Source: Fremontodendron californicum (Eukaryota; Streptophyta; Magnoliopsida; Malvales; Malvaceae). Taken from it: a stretch of 64,000 nucleotides of DNA. Made by a program: the position numbers and the translations under genes. Location of the stretch: assembly GCA_030761205.1 (NCBI GenBank), contig JAULJL010000005.1:10565501-10629500 (forward strand), in the 5' to 3' direction. Position 1 is the first letter of the stretch; each line of letters begins with the position of its first letter. The notes beneath the pieces were generated by a model. That model did no database searches, was not told where the DNA came from, and worked only from the letters and a program-made list of their open reading frames with translations. Shown piece by piece: positions 47,090 through 59,800 of this stretch.

Positions 47090-48290
47090 TGATTTATATT
47101 TGATGCACTGTCACTGTATAAATTTATATACTGATAGTGCATCCTACGATACCATCTATTAATGTTGTTATAAATAAAATAATTATTTCATTACTGCTTA
47201 AACAGATTAATATATATATATATAAAAACAGAATTAAAATATATATATATATAAAACAGATTATACTATATTAAATAGAACCGAATATATAACTTAATAT
47301 ATAAATAGACTTTATACGAACAGAAAATCAATATCGAGTCAAGGTAGAACCTCTAACCTTAAGACGATTATTGACTGTCACTAACGTGCTTACAGATTAT
47401 TACAATTCGTCTTCCAAGTCTCCTCGATAACATTGCAACCGAGAGCACACTCGAAAAATCAGAGCGAACCAAAAAATGCAAGTCTCTCTCAAAACATAGA
47501 ACTCAGAAAAACCGGAGTAAGAAGAGAATTTTATTAGTTAATTAAACAGACACTGGCCTCTAGTATTTATAGAGAAGTAGAGGACTGTTCGGAATAGTTA
47601 AACCAATTGAGAAAAACCTGTTCAATTGGAACAGACAGAACTTGTTTGGTCAACAGGCAGACCCAAACCGAACCACAACACTGTTCAAATAAGGAACCGA
47701 TTCGATCCTGGACCGAACAAGCATGTCTTAATCAGACATAATTATCTAGTTGGTCGGGCTGGGTAATACTTGTTCGGTTTGGACTGAAGAACAAGTCGGT
47801 TGGATAGTAAAAAATTAATTACTGACCCAATCCCGATCCGGCCAGGCTCGACGACTCGCGTGGTAGCCTAAGTTTGTGTATGTCCTTCTTTTAACAAAAA
47901 CTTGGGTGCCCTTTGGGGCCTAACCTATCATTGAACCTAAGCCTATATAAACTACAAGTTTAAGCCTTTCTTTATCCAATGTGGGATTCTATACCATGCA
48001 CAACATCAACCAACTTTTTTCATCTTCAAGTGGGTGTTCATGATTCAAACATTATATCAATTGTGTACATAAATTATATACCGTGTATCTACTTACGACA
48101 ACCTACGTATTCATATACGTATTTCATATGTATACATTTAAATTAATCATTGACATCCAACAGTTAAAAGTTAAGTTATAGGGTTAGGTTTAGAGTTAGG
48201 GTTAGGGGTTAGTTTTTTAATGAGGTATCATTGCAGGATTCCCAATTAGTGTACAGATCTATATACTGACAGTGCATCAGATACAAACCC
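47090..48290. mobile_element. MULE-type TIR element with nested LTR-like sequence
   Basis: The left end (tgatttatatttgatgcact) and the reverse complement of the right end (gggtttgtatctgatgcact) form an inverted repeat that continues with gtca..tata. The flanks TAAAGATAA and TAAAGATAT are a 9-bp duplication with one mismatch, as for Mutator-like elements. The interior, about 47230-48010, is of different composition and probably a later insertion: its minus strand starts TGTTGTGCATGG near 48006 and carries a promoter-like USE/TATA pair. No transposase was seen. Confidence 0.7.
47944..47987 (-). promoter_or_regulatory. USE-like plus TATA motif pair
   Basis: On the minus strand, ATCCCACATTG (47987-47977) differs by one base from the plant snRNA upstream sequence element RTCCCACATCG. 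It is followed after 25 nt by TATATAG (47951-47944). That spacing resembles Pol III snRNA promoters. No snRNA sequence follows, and the pair more likely belongs to an LTR promoter. Confidence 0.35.
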
Positions 48291-48326
48291 TAAAGATATT
48301 TCTAAAATATAAATTGCTCTTTTAAA

Positions 48327-48807
48327 TAGGGATGATAGTGGATAGTAAAAATTTGAATATCCGACATTATTCGAATCGTTTTTTTGTGAATTCTGATATT
48401 ACGGATTCGGATAATTTACGGATTTGGATATTATAATTACTAACCTTGGCGGATTTGGATATGAACTTTTGGATATCCGCTATTTGAATCCGTTTTGATT
48501 TTGATTCGGATAGTATCGAATATCCGAATCCGCTACGGATAATGAATTTGGGTATCTGAATTTGATATCCATTTATATATTTAATTATTGTTTAATTTTA
48601 TAATTTTTTTTAAAAAAATAATTTAATAAATTTAAATATTTAGTGAATTAATATATCCGACAGATATTACTCTTTAAATTAGATACGAATTCAAATAGTA
48701 AACATATAATAAATAAATTTAAATTTTAAATAAATTAAATTAAATTAATTCGAATTCGAATTCGAATGTTTAAAAAATTACTTATATCTAATTTACTACC
48801 ATCTCTA
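48327..48807. mobile_element. Non-autonomous hAT element (481 bp)
   Basis: The ends TAGGGATGATAG and CTACCATCTCTA are inverted repeats with mismatches. The perfect 8-bp duplication is CTTTTAAA (48319-48326 and 48808-48815). Subterminal gatattcg/cggatat and aattcgaattcgaa words are typical of small hATs. Confidence 0.92.
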
Positions 48808-49076
48808 CTTTTAAAATGTCTATTGGTTTTAGAGTTGTAGGCAAAAGATAAGATGAATAAACTCTTAGGATATTGAAGGGAGCTTTCATAGAATAGAAGA
48901 ATCCACCCTACGCGGTTGGAACGCGTCATTTGTCTAAAGTCAAAACTCCAAAATAGAAAGAAAAAAACAATAAAAACCAATTTGATAGACATAGTTATTT
49001 ATAAGGTTCAATCTAAGATTTCAATTTTATATTTAGCTATTTCCACTATGAAACTTTTTAATATCTATATTCGAAT

Positions 49077-49397
49077 TAGACCTGCTCAAGGTCGGGTAAT
49101 CTGTCTGGTCCGACAAGCCCGATCCGATCAGGTCGGGCTTAAGTAAGAGTATTTGTAATTCGAGCCGGCCCAGCCCGACCCGAATTACTATTCAACAATT
49201 AAAAAATAACTTTTTATTTAAATTTAATTATAAAATATATATAAATATTAATATAAAAATAGTTTTTTAATATTTTAATAATTTATGAATAGTAAAATGG
49301 GTTTATGGGCCGGCTCGGACCCGGCCCAAAACGAGCTTGGACAAGGAAAAATATTTTTTTCTAGGCCTAGACCTAGCCCGGCCCATGAGCACCTCTA
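49077..49397. mobile_element. Short hAT (MITE-like), 321 bp
   Basis: The ends TAGACCTGCTCA and TGAGCACCTCTA match the family at 32245. The flanks ATTCGAAT and ATTTGAAT are an 8-bp duplication with one mismatch. The interior has cgggctt, gccggcccagcccgacccg and an AT-rich centre. Confidence 0.9.
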
Positions 49398-49479
49398 ATT
49401 TGAATGCATCAATTTTTATATTAAATTCATCAATTTCATTAATAATTTTTAAAAATTCAACGAAATTGTTAAACCTAAT

Positions 49480-49971
49480 AAACCTCCTAGGCCCAATAGA
49501 CCTAAGCTAATCATCAAGCCCAGTAAATCCTTCACTACGGGGCCCAAGAGGGTGAGCTCGCCAGACCTAAGTCACCAAGTGGTCGCCAAAGTGGGACAAC
49601 CCTAACACCTATCACATCAAGGAACCACACGGCTCACCTGACAGTCATCTTATCCGTCACATCGCCGCCTATCACATCGGAATTCACTTGAGATTTCAGC
49701 TCACCTGTCCTTAACCAAATTCTGAAACGTGGCGTACGACAATCCGTCAAAAAAGACTATAAATAAGCTTCCTAAAATCAACTGATTTCCTCTAGATACC
49801 TTTAAACACCAAGAACACCACCTAATTACTCTACTTTCTTTTCCTCTGGATTAAACACCAAGAACACCACCTAATTACTCTACTTTCTTTGCCTCTGGAC
49901 CTTAAAAACCATTCATCACCAAAAACACCATCAACATAAATATATCACACAAATACTACGTGAACGTCCAT
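49480..49971. repeat. LTR-like sequence with TATA box and 49-bp tandem duplication
   Basis: Moderately GC-rich sequence with an acgtggcg word (49728) and gactataaataag (about 49759-49771), a layout common in plant LTR promoters. It is followed by two 49-bp direct repeats, 49802-49850 and 49851-49899 (ttaaacaccaagaacaccac). The 3' side is cut by a MULE-type element at 49972. No second LTR or coding region was found. Confidence 0.5.
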
Positions 49972-50634
49972 AGTGAATTACATTCAAAGTTATTAAATTT
50001 TCACTCAATTATTTTTATCTAAGTCGTTCAACTTTAATTTATCTCAATAAAAATACTAAATTTTAATTTGTGTACCAAATTTACTCAAACAGAATAAAAG
50101 ATGATTAGTCGGATCTAACAAAATCCATCCAAATAAGTTATAAAAATGACATGGCAGCCATGTAATCTGCCACGTCATCACAAAATCCACATAAGAATTT
50201 TTTTTATTTCCACTCCCCTCTTCCTATTCTCTCTCTACCTTTTCCTCTTTATGTGATCTTTTACTCTTTCATACCTAGCCATCCCTCTTTCTCTTCACTC
50301 TTGGAAAACAAAAAAAAATCACCCAAGTCAACCAAAATTTCAATAGAAAATAGAAAATAAAAAAAAGTAGCCACTATTTAATCACACAAGTTTTTTAGGG
50401 ATGGCAAAAAAAGAGAAAAAAGTTTACGTGCCAACTTAGGTGACCAAAAAGGTTAGGTGTCAACTTATATCAGTTGTCATGTCATTTTTCGTAACTTATT
50501 TGGATGGATTCTGATAGGATAACTAGATTTGGACAGAAATTAATGTTCAATGACCTAAATGAAACAAATTAAAATTTAATGACTTAGATGAGAAATTGGT
50601 GAAAGTTTAGTAACCTTAGGTATAATTTACTCTG
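49972..50634. mobile_element. Non-autonomous MULE-type element with long TIRs (663 bp)
   Basis: The left arm, with (g)ttattaaattttcac followed by tttatctaagtc, pairs with the right arm (gacttagatgagaaattggt, then gaaagtttagtaacctt) as inverted repeats of about 90 bp. A second internal pair, ccatccaaataagttat and ataa(c)ttatttggatgg, lies further in. The flanks AACGTCCAT (49963-49971) and GACGTCCAT (50635-50643) form a 9-bp duplication with one mismatch. No transposase. Confidence 0.88.
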
Positions 50635-51139
50635 GACGTCCATGTAGCATAAATTCCAACTTAAAAATCAAACAAGCCAACCTTTTTTTCTATGTGTATA
50701 TCTATATGAATGTTGACGTGGCATTTAGGTTAGATGACAAATTTCATCATATTTTAATGACTATTGACTAAAACAAACGAATTTGAATTTTGAAATATTT
50801 ATAAAAAAAATTATGAATTTAAAAATTAAATTTTAAAGACCGTAAATAATAATAAAATATTACACAAATTGTAATTTACTCTCTTTATTCCATTTAGACA
50901 ATGGACATTAAACTTTTTTGGATGGAAGTTCTTTGTTTTCTTTGATATTTTAGGAATGAGAATTCAAACTTAGTAGTATTATTTATGTATTTTTCTTTAG
51001 ATGTATAATTTGGGTTGAAGGCTTGAAAAACACCTTTTGTAATCGACCATGTTTTTATTATTAGTAGTGAAAGGTACTTCCATTCCCATGTTATAGGTTA
51101 AAGGCTCGAAGCATACCTACAACAGACAGAGAGTTCTAT
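50635..51139. other. Intergenic sequence
   Basis: Nothing recognisable; AT-rich, without supported ORFs or TIRs. Confidence 0.45.
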
Positions 51140-51490
51140 TCTTTATAAACAGTGATTAAAAAATTGGATTGAAAATTAAATTAACCAGTTGATTTAATTG
51201 GAAAAAAATTTAAATATATAATTTTGATATTAAATCGGTATTAAATATAATAATATTTAATAAAAATATATATTTAGTTTAATTGTATGATTTTTTTTTA
51301 AAGTAAGTGGCTAAAAGTTTAAATCTAATCATTTATAAAAAAAAAAAAATTAATAAAAAAAATCTAAAACCACTTTTATTGATTTAATCCAATTTTTTAT
51401 CAATTCAGTAGGTTATGCTAAAAATTTAATTTTAACTTATATATTGGATCAAATAAATTTTCGATTCAATCAGACTGATCAATCTAATTT
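51140..51490. repeat. Dispersed AT-rich repeat, copy 2 of 3
   Basis: Contains the core taataaaaatatatatttag, then tttaattgtatga, followed by aagtttaaatctaatcattt and a run of gatttaatccaatttttt and atcaatcta words, in the same order as at 8100-8410 and 58715-59060. Confidence 0.65.
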
Positions 51491-52609
51491 TTTTTTTATC
51501 ATTGTCTATAAGAGGGAAGCCTTAGGTCATTATTTTTTGGAGTTGATGGTAATTAAAAAAATATACTTGAATATTAAGAAAATCATCGATCTGATACTTC
51601 AACTAATAATTATGTATTGTGATACTTATATTATAGAATCGTAGTTAAAATTGCATATTATACCAACATCGTTACTCCAAAGTAATGATGATGCATCGAT
51701 AGATAATTGAATGCCGCCTAATTAAATTAATTAATGTCATCAAGATTAATATCTTTAAATGCCATTAACTTATAGTTTAGACTTTAGATATCTTGAAAAA
51801 TAATTTTTTTTTTTAGTTTGAATTTCAATTTGAATATTTCCCTATAATTTAAGTATCATTTTTGTAATTAACCTGAAGGAAAAGGTAAGGCATGCTAACT
51901 TAATTAGAAGAAGGATTTTTAAACTTCACGAGTATGATTAATAAATTATTACACGTCTTTGGATTATATTTTAAAATAAAAAAAAGAGACATGTGTCATT
52001 TTTTAATTTCGTTTATAGAATTAAAAATTTTAATGTCAGTGTACAAAATAATAATTTTTAAAATAATTAGAAAAAAAAACAATGTTTTAATAATCTTACT
52101 TATTTTAGTACTAATAACTCTTTTTTGTATTCTAATCATATAATTTGTTTTTAATATTAACAATGATTAACTATTAAATTAGAAATAATTTTAAATTTAT
52201 AGAAATCGAATTATTTCAAAAAATTAACATACAGAAATCTAATTTTCTTTTTTTTACATAAAATTATTTCGCTGCTTTAACATTAAAACCCAAAAGTAAA
52301 GTAAGATTAAAATGAAAAGTCCTTTTTTTTCAAATCTCCACGAAATCGTTCCTTCGCTTTACGACATTTTCACGAATATTCCAGCAATGCCCAAATTCCA
52401 CCTAGGCGACCATCAAAAGACCGTACCTGCCAAAGTACAAAATTCTCATCCTGGAAGGACAAAAGCGTCATTTAAGTAAACACCGTTTCCATTAACCAAC
52501 GACTAACACCGTCAAGTAACACCACGTTGCCCGACAACTAACGGCCTACCAGAATATTCCATCCTAAATCCGCATATAAAGAATTAATACTATTTAAAGC
52601 ATTTAAGAT
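51491..52609. other. AT-rich intergenic sequence
   Basis: Bases about 51985-52050 (gacatgtgtcattttttaat, then ttcgtttatagaattaaaaa) resemble the interior of the small MULE at 56125-56271 and may be a decayed copy. Bases 52300-52580 are less AT-rich, with no supported exon. Confidence 0.45.
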
Positions 52610-52813
52610 CTTAGGCTTCGTTTGGATATCATCGCCTTTTTGTTCCACTTATATCGTGAGTGTTATTTAGATAGCATCCTAATTCCTACAAACCTAAATC
52701 TAATACCCTTCATTTGGAGACCGGAAAGAGAAGGGTCAATGATTAATAACACTAATCCCTGGACCAAAATACCTTTTATTCAATTTTTATTTTTTAACAC
52801 ATCCTAACATAAC

Positions 52814-53378
52814 TAGGCTATAAATGAATCGATTTTGAACGAACATATTTTTATTTGAATTTGTTCATTTATTTTGGAGTTTGTTCGTGTTCTTTAAGAA
52901 TTTTAAAATTGTATTCAAGTTTTGTTCGTTTAAAATTATGTGTGTTTAAGTTTAATTCGTTCAAATTAAATGAACTTGTCTGCAAACATTAAATGACCAT
53001 ATTCATAAACATATAATCAAACATGTTCACAAACAATTAAACATTTGTTCATAAAAGCATAAACAAACAAATTTTAAACAAATAAACATGTCTTAATTTT
53101 AGATATAAAATAATAAAACATAAATACCATTAATTATATTATAATCGAATAATAAACGAGTTTTAAACAATCAATTAAACGAGCTTTAAACAATTCATAA
53201 ATAAGTTTGTTTATGAACATAAATGAACTGAATATACCTTATTCGAGTTCGGTTCATTTGATAAACGAGCCTTAAAATCTTGTTTATAATCGTTTATTTA
53301 GCTTGAACGAGCATAAACGAACATAATTCGAACTGTTTACGAACCGTTCATCGAATGCTCTATTCATTTACAGCCCTA
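52814..53378. mobile_element. Non-autonomous hAT element (565 bp)
   Basis: The ends TAGGCTATAAATGAATCGA and CTCTATTCATTTACAGCCCTA are inverted repeats with a few mismatches. The perfect 8-bp duplication is AACATAAC (52806-52813 and 53379-53386). The interior is full of tgttcgt/acgaaca and aaacgagc words in both orientations. Confidence 0.92.
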
Positions 53379-53503
53379 AACATAACACTTATTTTTTTTT
53401 GTTTTTAAATTTTGTTTGGCATTTATATTTATATTTGTTTATTATTTATATGTTTTATATTTCATATGTTTATTTTTTAAATAATATTTATAATTGTTGT
53501 AAG

Positions 53504-53771
53504 TAGACCTGTTCAAAGGCCGGACTTCCCTCCCAACCCGACAAGCTCGACACGTATTGGACAGATTTTGCGTATAGATTTTTGTAATTCAGGTCGATCC
53601 GACCTGAATTACTGTTTATTAATAAAAATATATATAAATATTAATATAAAAATAATTTTTTAATATTTTAATTTCTTTTTAAACAATAAAACGAACCTCT
53701 GAGGTGGCTCGGGCTCGGGTAAGGGGTTTCAAAAAAAATTCGGGCAGCAGCTCGGCCCATGAACACCTCTA
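53504..53771. mobile_element. Short hAT (MITE-like), 268 bp
   Basis: The ends TAGACCTGTTCA and TGAACACCTCTA belong to the same family as 32245 and 49077. The flanks GTTGTAAG (53496-53503) and GTTATAAG (53772-53779) are an 8-bp duplication with one mismatch. Confidence 0.9.
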
Positions 53772-54216
53772 GTTATAAGTATTATTTCTTCAGATATTAA
53801 ATATTTTGAAGTATTTTTATATTTGTAATACTTAAAATTCTAATTATCATTTTAATATAAAATAATATGTATTAATATTTTGATTGAATAAAACTTTTAA
53901 ATATCAAATATCATTAAAATATACATAAAAATAATTATCAATATACATTTTATTAAGTTTCTTAATTGTCATTTTTCATTTTCATCTCATTGTTACTGCA
54001 GTTTTATTATCTAAACACATATCTCATCACTAATTTTAATCTTACCATTACAATATCCAAATGGACCCTAAGTATATTTCTAAAAAAAAATTCCCTAAGT
54101 ACATTGAATATACATAAATATTAAATGAAAATTTTACCCAAAAAATTGACATGTTGAATCAAAGAAAAATAATAAATTGACATAATTATATTGACTTTTT
54201 TTATCTTAATATAGCC

Positions 54217-55350
54217 AAAAAAAATTTAATTCTCAAAATACTGCAATTTTTTTTTAAGTACCAAAATCCGCTTTTTTTTTTTTTTTAACCAGTTGAGAAA
54301 TCGCCATGGCCCATGGTGATTTCCCAACGGTAATTTTTTTTTTTTTTTAAAAACTAAGTTGGAAAATTGCCATGAGCCATGGTGATTTCCCAACTAAAAA
54401 TTTAAAAATTTATGAAGAATTGTTTTGGAAAATCGCCACCCACGGTGACGATTTCCCACCTTTTTTGTTTTTTTTATTTATTATTATTTTTAATTATTAA
54501 ATAATAAAATTTAAATAAAAATTATATAATTTATAATTTGAAAAAATAAAAAATTAATAAATTTTATCCATGGTGGTAAAGCCGGCCCGGTAAACCCGGA
54601 TCATATTTATATAATTTTTAATATTTTGTAAATTGTTATTATTTAAAATTTACAATTTATTAATTTTTAAATTTTTTAAATTATAAATTATATAATTTTT
54701 ATTTTCGGGTTTGGATAAAGGAAATAAAAAAAACTTCGGGCCTCAGCCCGACCCGGTAAAATATGAATTTTTATAAATGATAAATTTATTTCCTTCTTAA
54801 AATATTAACTTTTTTTGTAAATGATCAAGGGAAATAGCCAAGGCTTACCGAGCCGGACTGAGGCCCGAAATTTTTATTTATTTCCTTTGCCCAAGCCCAA
54901 AAATAAAAATTATATAATTTATAATTTTAAAAAATAAAAATTAATAAATTGTAAAATTTAAATAAAAATTTAAAAACTATATAAATACAATCCGAGTTTA
55001 CTGGGCCGGACTTACCACCATGGGATAAAAATTATATAAATTATAAATTTTTTATTTTTTATTTTTTAAAATTATAAATTATATAATTTTTATTTAAATT
55101 TTTTTATTTAATAATTTAAAAAATTATAAAAAAATGTGGGAAATTGCCACTTTGGGTGGCGATTTTTCAGTGTAAAAATTATTTATTTATTTTTTTTTAA
55201 TTTTTGATTGAGAAATCGTCATGGCTCATGACATTTCCCAACTTAGTTTTTTTTTTTTTAAATTACCGTTGGGAAATCGCCATGTGTCATGGCTATTTCC
55301 CAACTGATTTAAAAAAAAATGGATTTTAGATAATAATTTGAAAATAACGG
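54217..55350. repeat. 1.1-kb foldback (large inverted repeat) built of small palindromes
   Basis: The left arm (54217-about 54790) and right arm (about 54810-55350) are inverted copies. Landmarks pair outside-in: ccaaaatccg with cattttagat-type ends, the gagaaatcgccatgg and ggctatttcccaac blocks, cgccacccacggtgacgatt with gccactttgggtggcgattt, catggtggtaaagccggccc with gggccggacttaccaccatg, and gggcctcagcccgacccggt with accgagccggactgaggccc. Within the arms the unit gaaatcgccatgg..ccatggtgatttc, itself a palindrome, is repeated in variant form. No ORF. Such an RNA would fold into a very long hairpin. Confidence 0.88.
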
Positions 55351-56124
55351 TATTTAGATAAATAAATAAATAATTATCAATATTCCGGTAAAAAAACCTA
55401 ATTATATTTACATGAAGGACACATTTTTTTGTCAAACATATTATCTGTAATGAAAATCTTCAAATTATAGATAAAAAAGGACTTTATATATCAAGAATAC
55501 AAATTTTTTATTGTGAGTTTCATTTATAATGTTGTTGTATTTTGCTTCATAAAATTATGATAACCATTGAATAATTGTAATTGATAATATTCTCCCCAAA
55601 TACTTAATTTAACATATGCAAATATTTTTATAATATCTTAACAAATATCTCATTTATTCATTAATTCCAATGTAAGTGATTTTTATGTGTAGTTTTGTCA
55701 ATTTAACAATTTCGTGTGACGTACCCTATAAATTAGTGAAAAAGTGTGTAATTATTTAGAAATTGTTATTTTATATATTAATGGTCAAAATATTAAATAC
55801 ATATATCATGCATGTGGTATTTAAATTTTATGAAATTTAAAAAATAATAATCTGTTGTAGATTTATTTATGAAATTTAGAAATTTTATTATCGATTTATA
55901 AATTATTAGATATAGCACATCCACGATGTGAGTGAAAATGAAAAATAAAATTATATATTAAAATAAAATATTTTGTTAACGAATATTTTAAAAACATTTT
56001 AAAATTATAATATATAGTAATATTTTCATCCAATGCTTTAGAAATGATGAATAAAATTATCAATTTTTGTATTTAATACAATATTATTACTATAAATAAT
56101 ATATTAACTAACTTTAAAATAAAT
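55351..56124. other. AT-rich intergenic sequence
   Basis: Nothing supported; strongly AT-rich. Confidence 0.45.
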
Positions 56125-56271
56125 GGATTATTATCATGTACACTGATTATCACGTGTCCTATTTATTTATTTATTTATTTTAAATATTACTTAAGGACAC
56201 GTGGTAATTTTTTAATTTCGTTTGTGGAGTTAAAAAACTCCTCTATCTAAAGATGTATAGGATAATAATCC
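56125..56271. mobile_element. Small MULE-type MITE (147 bp)
   Basis: The ends GGATTATTATCATGTACA and TGTATAGGATAATAATCC are inverted repeats with mismatches. The 9-bp flanks AAAATAAAT (56116-56124) and AAAATAAAA (56272-56280) differ at one base. It lies about 480 bp upstream of the LEA gene TATA box and holds two ACGTG words (cacgtgtcc and gacacgtgg), which are ABRE-like. Confidence 0.8.
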
Positions 56272-56751
56272 AAAATAAAATATCTAAAGATGTAAAATGT
56301 GAGTAATTTTTTTAAAATATAAAAATTATCTCATATGTGAGATAGTTTTTTAAAAATAAAATAAAATACATAAACATCATTAATTATATTTTGTATTATA
56401 AACTTAATTTAATTTTTTAATAAATTTATTAATTAAATTAATATCTTATTAATTCGTGATAAACCCTTTTAATATTAGTACATATAAAGTTAAATCTTTT
56501 AATCAGTAAGCCTAAGTGAAGCGATAAAGTTGAAAAGTTTTTATTTAATTATTTTAGGTATAAAATTTTCATTAATAACGAAAAGTCAGCACTAATACTA
56601 AAATAGTAAATTTCCGTGATAACGGTTGAGTGAAAGAAAACGGTTTGTTGGTGTAGGTGGGGTTAGCAGTTAGGTGCGGTGTTAGGCGGGTAAGAGAGAG
56701 TGTAGTGAGTCTGGCATCGCAATCATCATCCTTCCTTCTGCTTAACTCTCT

Positions 56752-56760
56752 TTATATAAA
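56752..56760 (+). promoter_or_regulatory. Probable TATA box of the LEA_3-like gene
   Basis: The sequence ttatataaa lies 100 bp before the ATG at 56861. A start near 56785-56790 would give a short CT-rich leader. Confidence 0.6.
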
Positions 56761-56860
56761 CATTCCGTTGAAAAGGCAAAATCTACTCATCGACAATCAC
56801 CTTTGTTTCTTTTCCTTTGAGATTTCCTCTCTTTTTTCTCTCTTTTCTTTTCTGACTTGT

Positions 56861-59800
56861 ATGGCAGCCAATTGGAAGAGTGGTGGAGGGATCGCCAGCT
56901 TGGGGAAGCGACTTCTTAACCGCTCCTCCACTCGCCACCCATCTCTTTTCAACGCCACCGCCTCGCCGACTCCTCCGCCTCCTGCTTCTGCTGCTGCTGC
57001 TGCTTTCACTATCAGGTTCTTTCTTGCTTGCCTTTAATTTCTCCTTAATTTCCTTAACACTTTTTTTCTTCAGTGTTTTCTTGATAAGGGTACTGTTTGA
57101 TGTGATTTTGCTTGCTGAATTTTGTACTTTCCTTTTCTTCTACTATGTTTTTTGATTTTTTTTTAAACGATTTTCTCATTACTTTTTCGATCAATACAAG
57201 GTGAAGATTTATGAATTACCTTTGGCATATTTTCCTGATAAGCTTGTAGAGGATTTGCTTGCTGACAGACTAGATTGCCTGCCATGCTCTTTTTTTTTTT
57301 TTTTTTGTTGATAAAATTGATAATTTTATATATACATATTATGAAGGTTGCATTAAAAATGAGTATCATTTTGGTTTGATTATTATGTGAATTACTGAAT
57401 TTTGATGGATGGTTTCCTTTCATCATATATTAGTACTATAACTATGACTTAATCTTGATTAACTCAATTATAATCCAAGGAATTTTTAATTATAGAAGGA
57501 ATATTTATTTCTAAATTATCATCAATCTGCTATTTTTATTTTGATTTTTTCCCTCTTAAGTTTTAATAACTAGTTATTATTAAATTAAACTTATTGTTCT
57601 ATTGTTTATCAAGAAAAAGAAAAATAGGAAGAAAAGGGTGCTTATTGGTTAAAATAAAAGTGGACAACTGGTTTATTGCTTTAATCGAAAAATCTCGTAC
57701 AGAGTGGAACTGCCGTACTCGGTGGAGGTATGTGTGGGGCTTTGGGAAGGGAAAGGTTAACCGGATAAGGACGCATTTCCCTTTTGTCTCCTATTGGACA
57801 CCTGTCTTTTATTGGGGCACTTAAAGTTTTTTACTCAACCACTTCATTTCTTTATTTTTTTCTCCTTTTGGAGAAATAAAATGATTTTAATTTATAAGCA
57901 GGCTTTTAACAATTACTTTGAGAAATAATAGGAAAAAAAAAATCATGTGACATACAATGTTTTGTACGAGTATATTGTCCTAGTTACAATAATATATTAT
58001 TTTCAACCAAATGTTAATTAGTATCTAAATAACATTGATTAAAATAATATTTATAAAAAATATATAATTAATGTATTATTTTTTAAAATTTAATAAAAAT
58101 AATATATTAAATATTTTTTTAAAATGATAATTAAATAATTTTTAATTTATGTTTGTAAATATTCAATTAATCGGATTTTTAAAAAAAATTATTTAAAATT
58201 ATATTTGAATGTAAACTTTTTTATTAAAGTGTTTTTTTAAGACGTTTGATTATAGATTTGAATATTTGATTTAATGATCGGTATGATTGGTATATATAAT
58301 TCTTATTCAAAGTGTTAATTTCGAAATTTCTATTTGCAAAAATAAATAAAAAAAGTATTTCTTGTGAAATACAATAAAATTTTCTAAAAACTAACTTAAT
58401 TAGCCTATTTCCTCTCTATTATAGTTTTGACTTCTCCTTATTATGGGATATTTTCAATTAATTATAATTATAATTTATAAAATTATAGGTCTAATTTCAT
58501 AAATATTGACTCATTGTGCGGTAGGCGTGCAAATTACGTTGGATGGATCCTATAAAATAAAACATTGGGTCCATCTATGGAATTGGAAATATAATCAATG
58601 GCTAGAAATGGACATGGAGGCTCACAGGCACAGCCGATCATTGTATATTTTATTTATAATATCAAAGATTTTCAACGCTTGGTTTGTCAGGTTTCCAAAA
58701 GTTGAATAGACAGGGATTTTTATTTTCGATTTAATTCATCGGTTCAATTAGAAAGAATTTTAATTATTAAATATATAATTTTAATATTAAATAGATATTT
58801 AATAAAAATATATATTTGATTTAATAGTATATTTTTAATATAAAATTAAGAGATTAAAAATTTAAATTTTATCATTTATAAATTTTTTAATAAAATAAAT
58901 TTTAAAATCGATTTTTTAGCAATTGAATTGATTTTTTATTAGTCAATCTTTTTTATCTTTGATTTCTTATTACTTATTAGATCAACAAATCTTTAATTAT
59001 CAATTGAATCAGTTTTATTCATCGATTTGATTCGGTTTTTTAATTTTTTTTTTTATATATTTAAGCATGAGAAATGTTTTAATCAAAACATTAATCTGTT
59101 AACAAGAAAAAGTTTTGTCGGATGGAGTTAGTCATGAGATTGAGTGATTTGCTGCTGACGTGTTTTAACAAGCCATTGTTTTGCGGAATATCTTGACTCT
59201 CTTGACTTTGGATGCTTTACCTACCCTTCAGTATCTGCCAAAGATTTGCACACCTACCCTCGCTCTCCTTCCTACTGTAACTTACTCAACTTGTAATTAA
59301 CAAACTTATTTTAAGCTTGTTATTAAATTAATGAGTAATGTTAATGGGTGTTTATATGTATTGATTTAGATGATATTTATATAAAGCATTTTAATCGGTG
59401 TTTATTATTCTGTGATTAAAATGAAATTCAACTCTAAAATAGTGGTTCAGAATTTGAATTCTTTTTCTTGTTTGTAAATTTAATAAACAGTGTTGTAGCA
59501 ATTGAAAGTAACAATTTTAATGGTTAAACTTTTTTCCAAAAAAATGGCCACTCTAATTTTGTTAGTAACAAAAATGAAAAGTCTTTTTTGCTTTTGATTA
59601 CATGCATGATTTTTTTTTAATTAATATGATTATGTAATTGTAACAAGTTGGTTGAAATGATTGAAAACGGGTTTTTGTTTGTCGTATAATGAAGTAAAGA
59701 GGGCTTTTGTTCTTATTTTCAATGAGTTAAAATCTTTTTTTTTTTCTTTTTTAATATCTCTCAATTTAAATGTAACAGAAACATTGAACCGGAGTCAATA

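Larger units (their letters stand above)
52610..54072. mobile_element. TIR element candidate hosting two hAT insertions
   Basis: Left end cttaggcttcgtttggatat and right end atatccaaatggaccctaag are imperfect inverted repeats, a type common in small plant DNA transposons. The flanking duplication is unclear because the termini are palindromic with the flanks. The body is interrupted by hATs at 52814-53378 and 53504-53771. No transposase seen. Confidence 0.5.

Noticed and set aside
48180..48215. Telomere-like agggttaggtttagagttagg stretch
   Set aside because: Only a few degenerate units without a regular TTTAGGG period, inside a MULE-type element. Not a telomere or a clear interstitial telomeric array.
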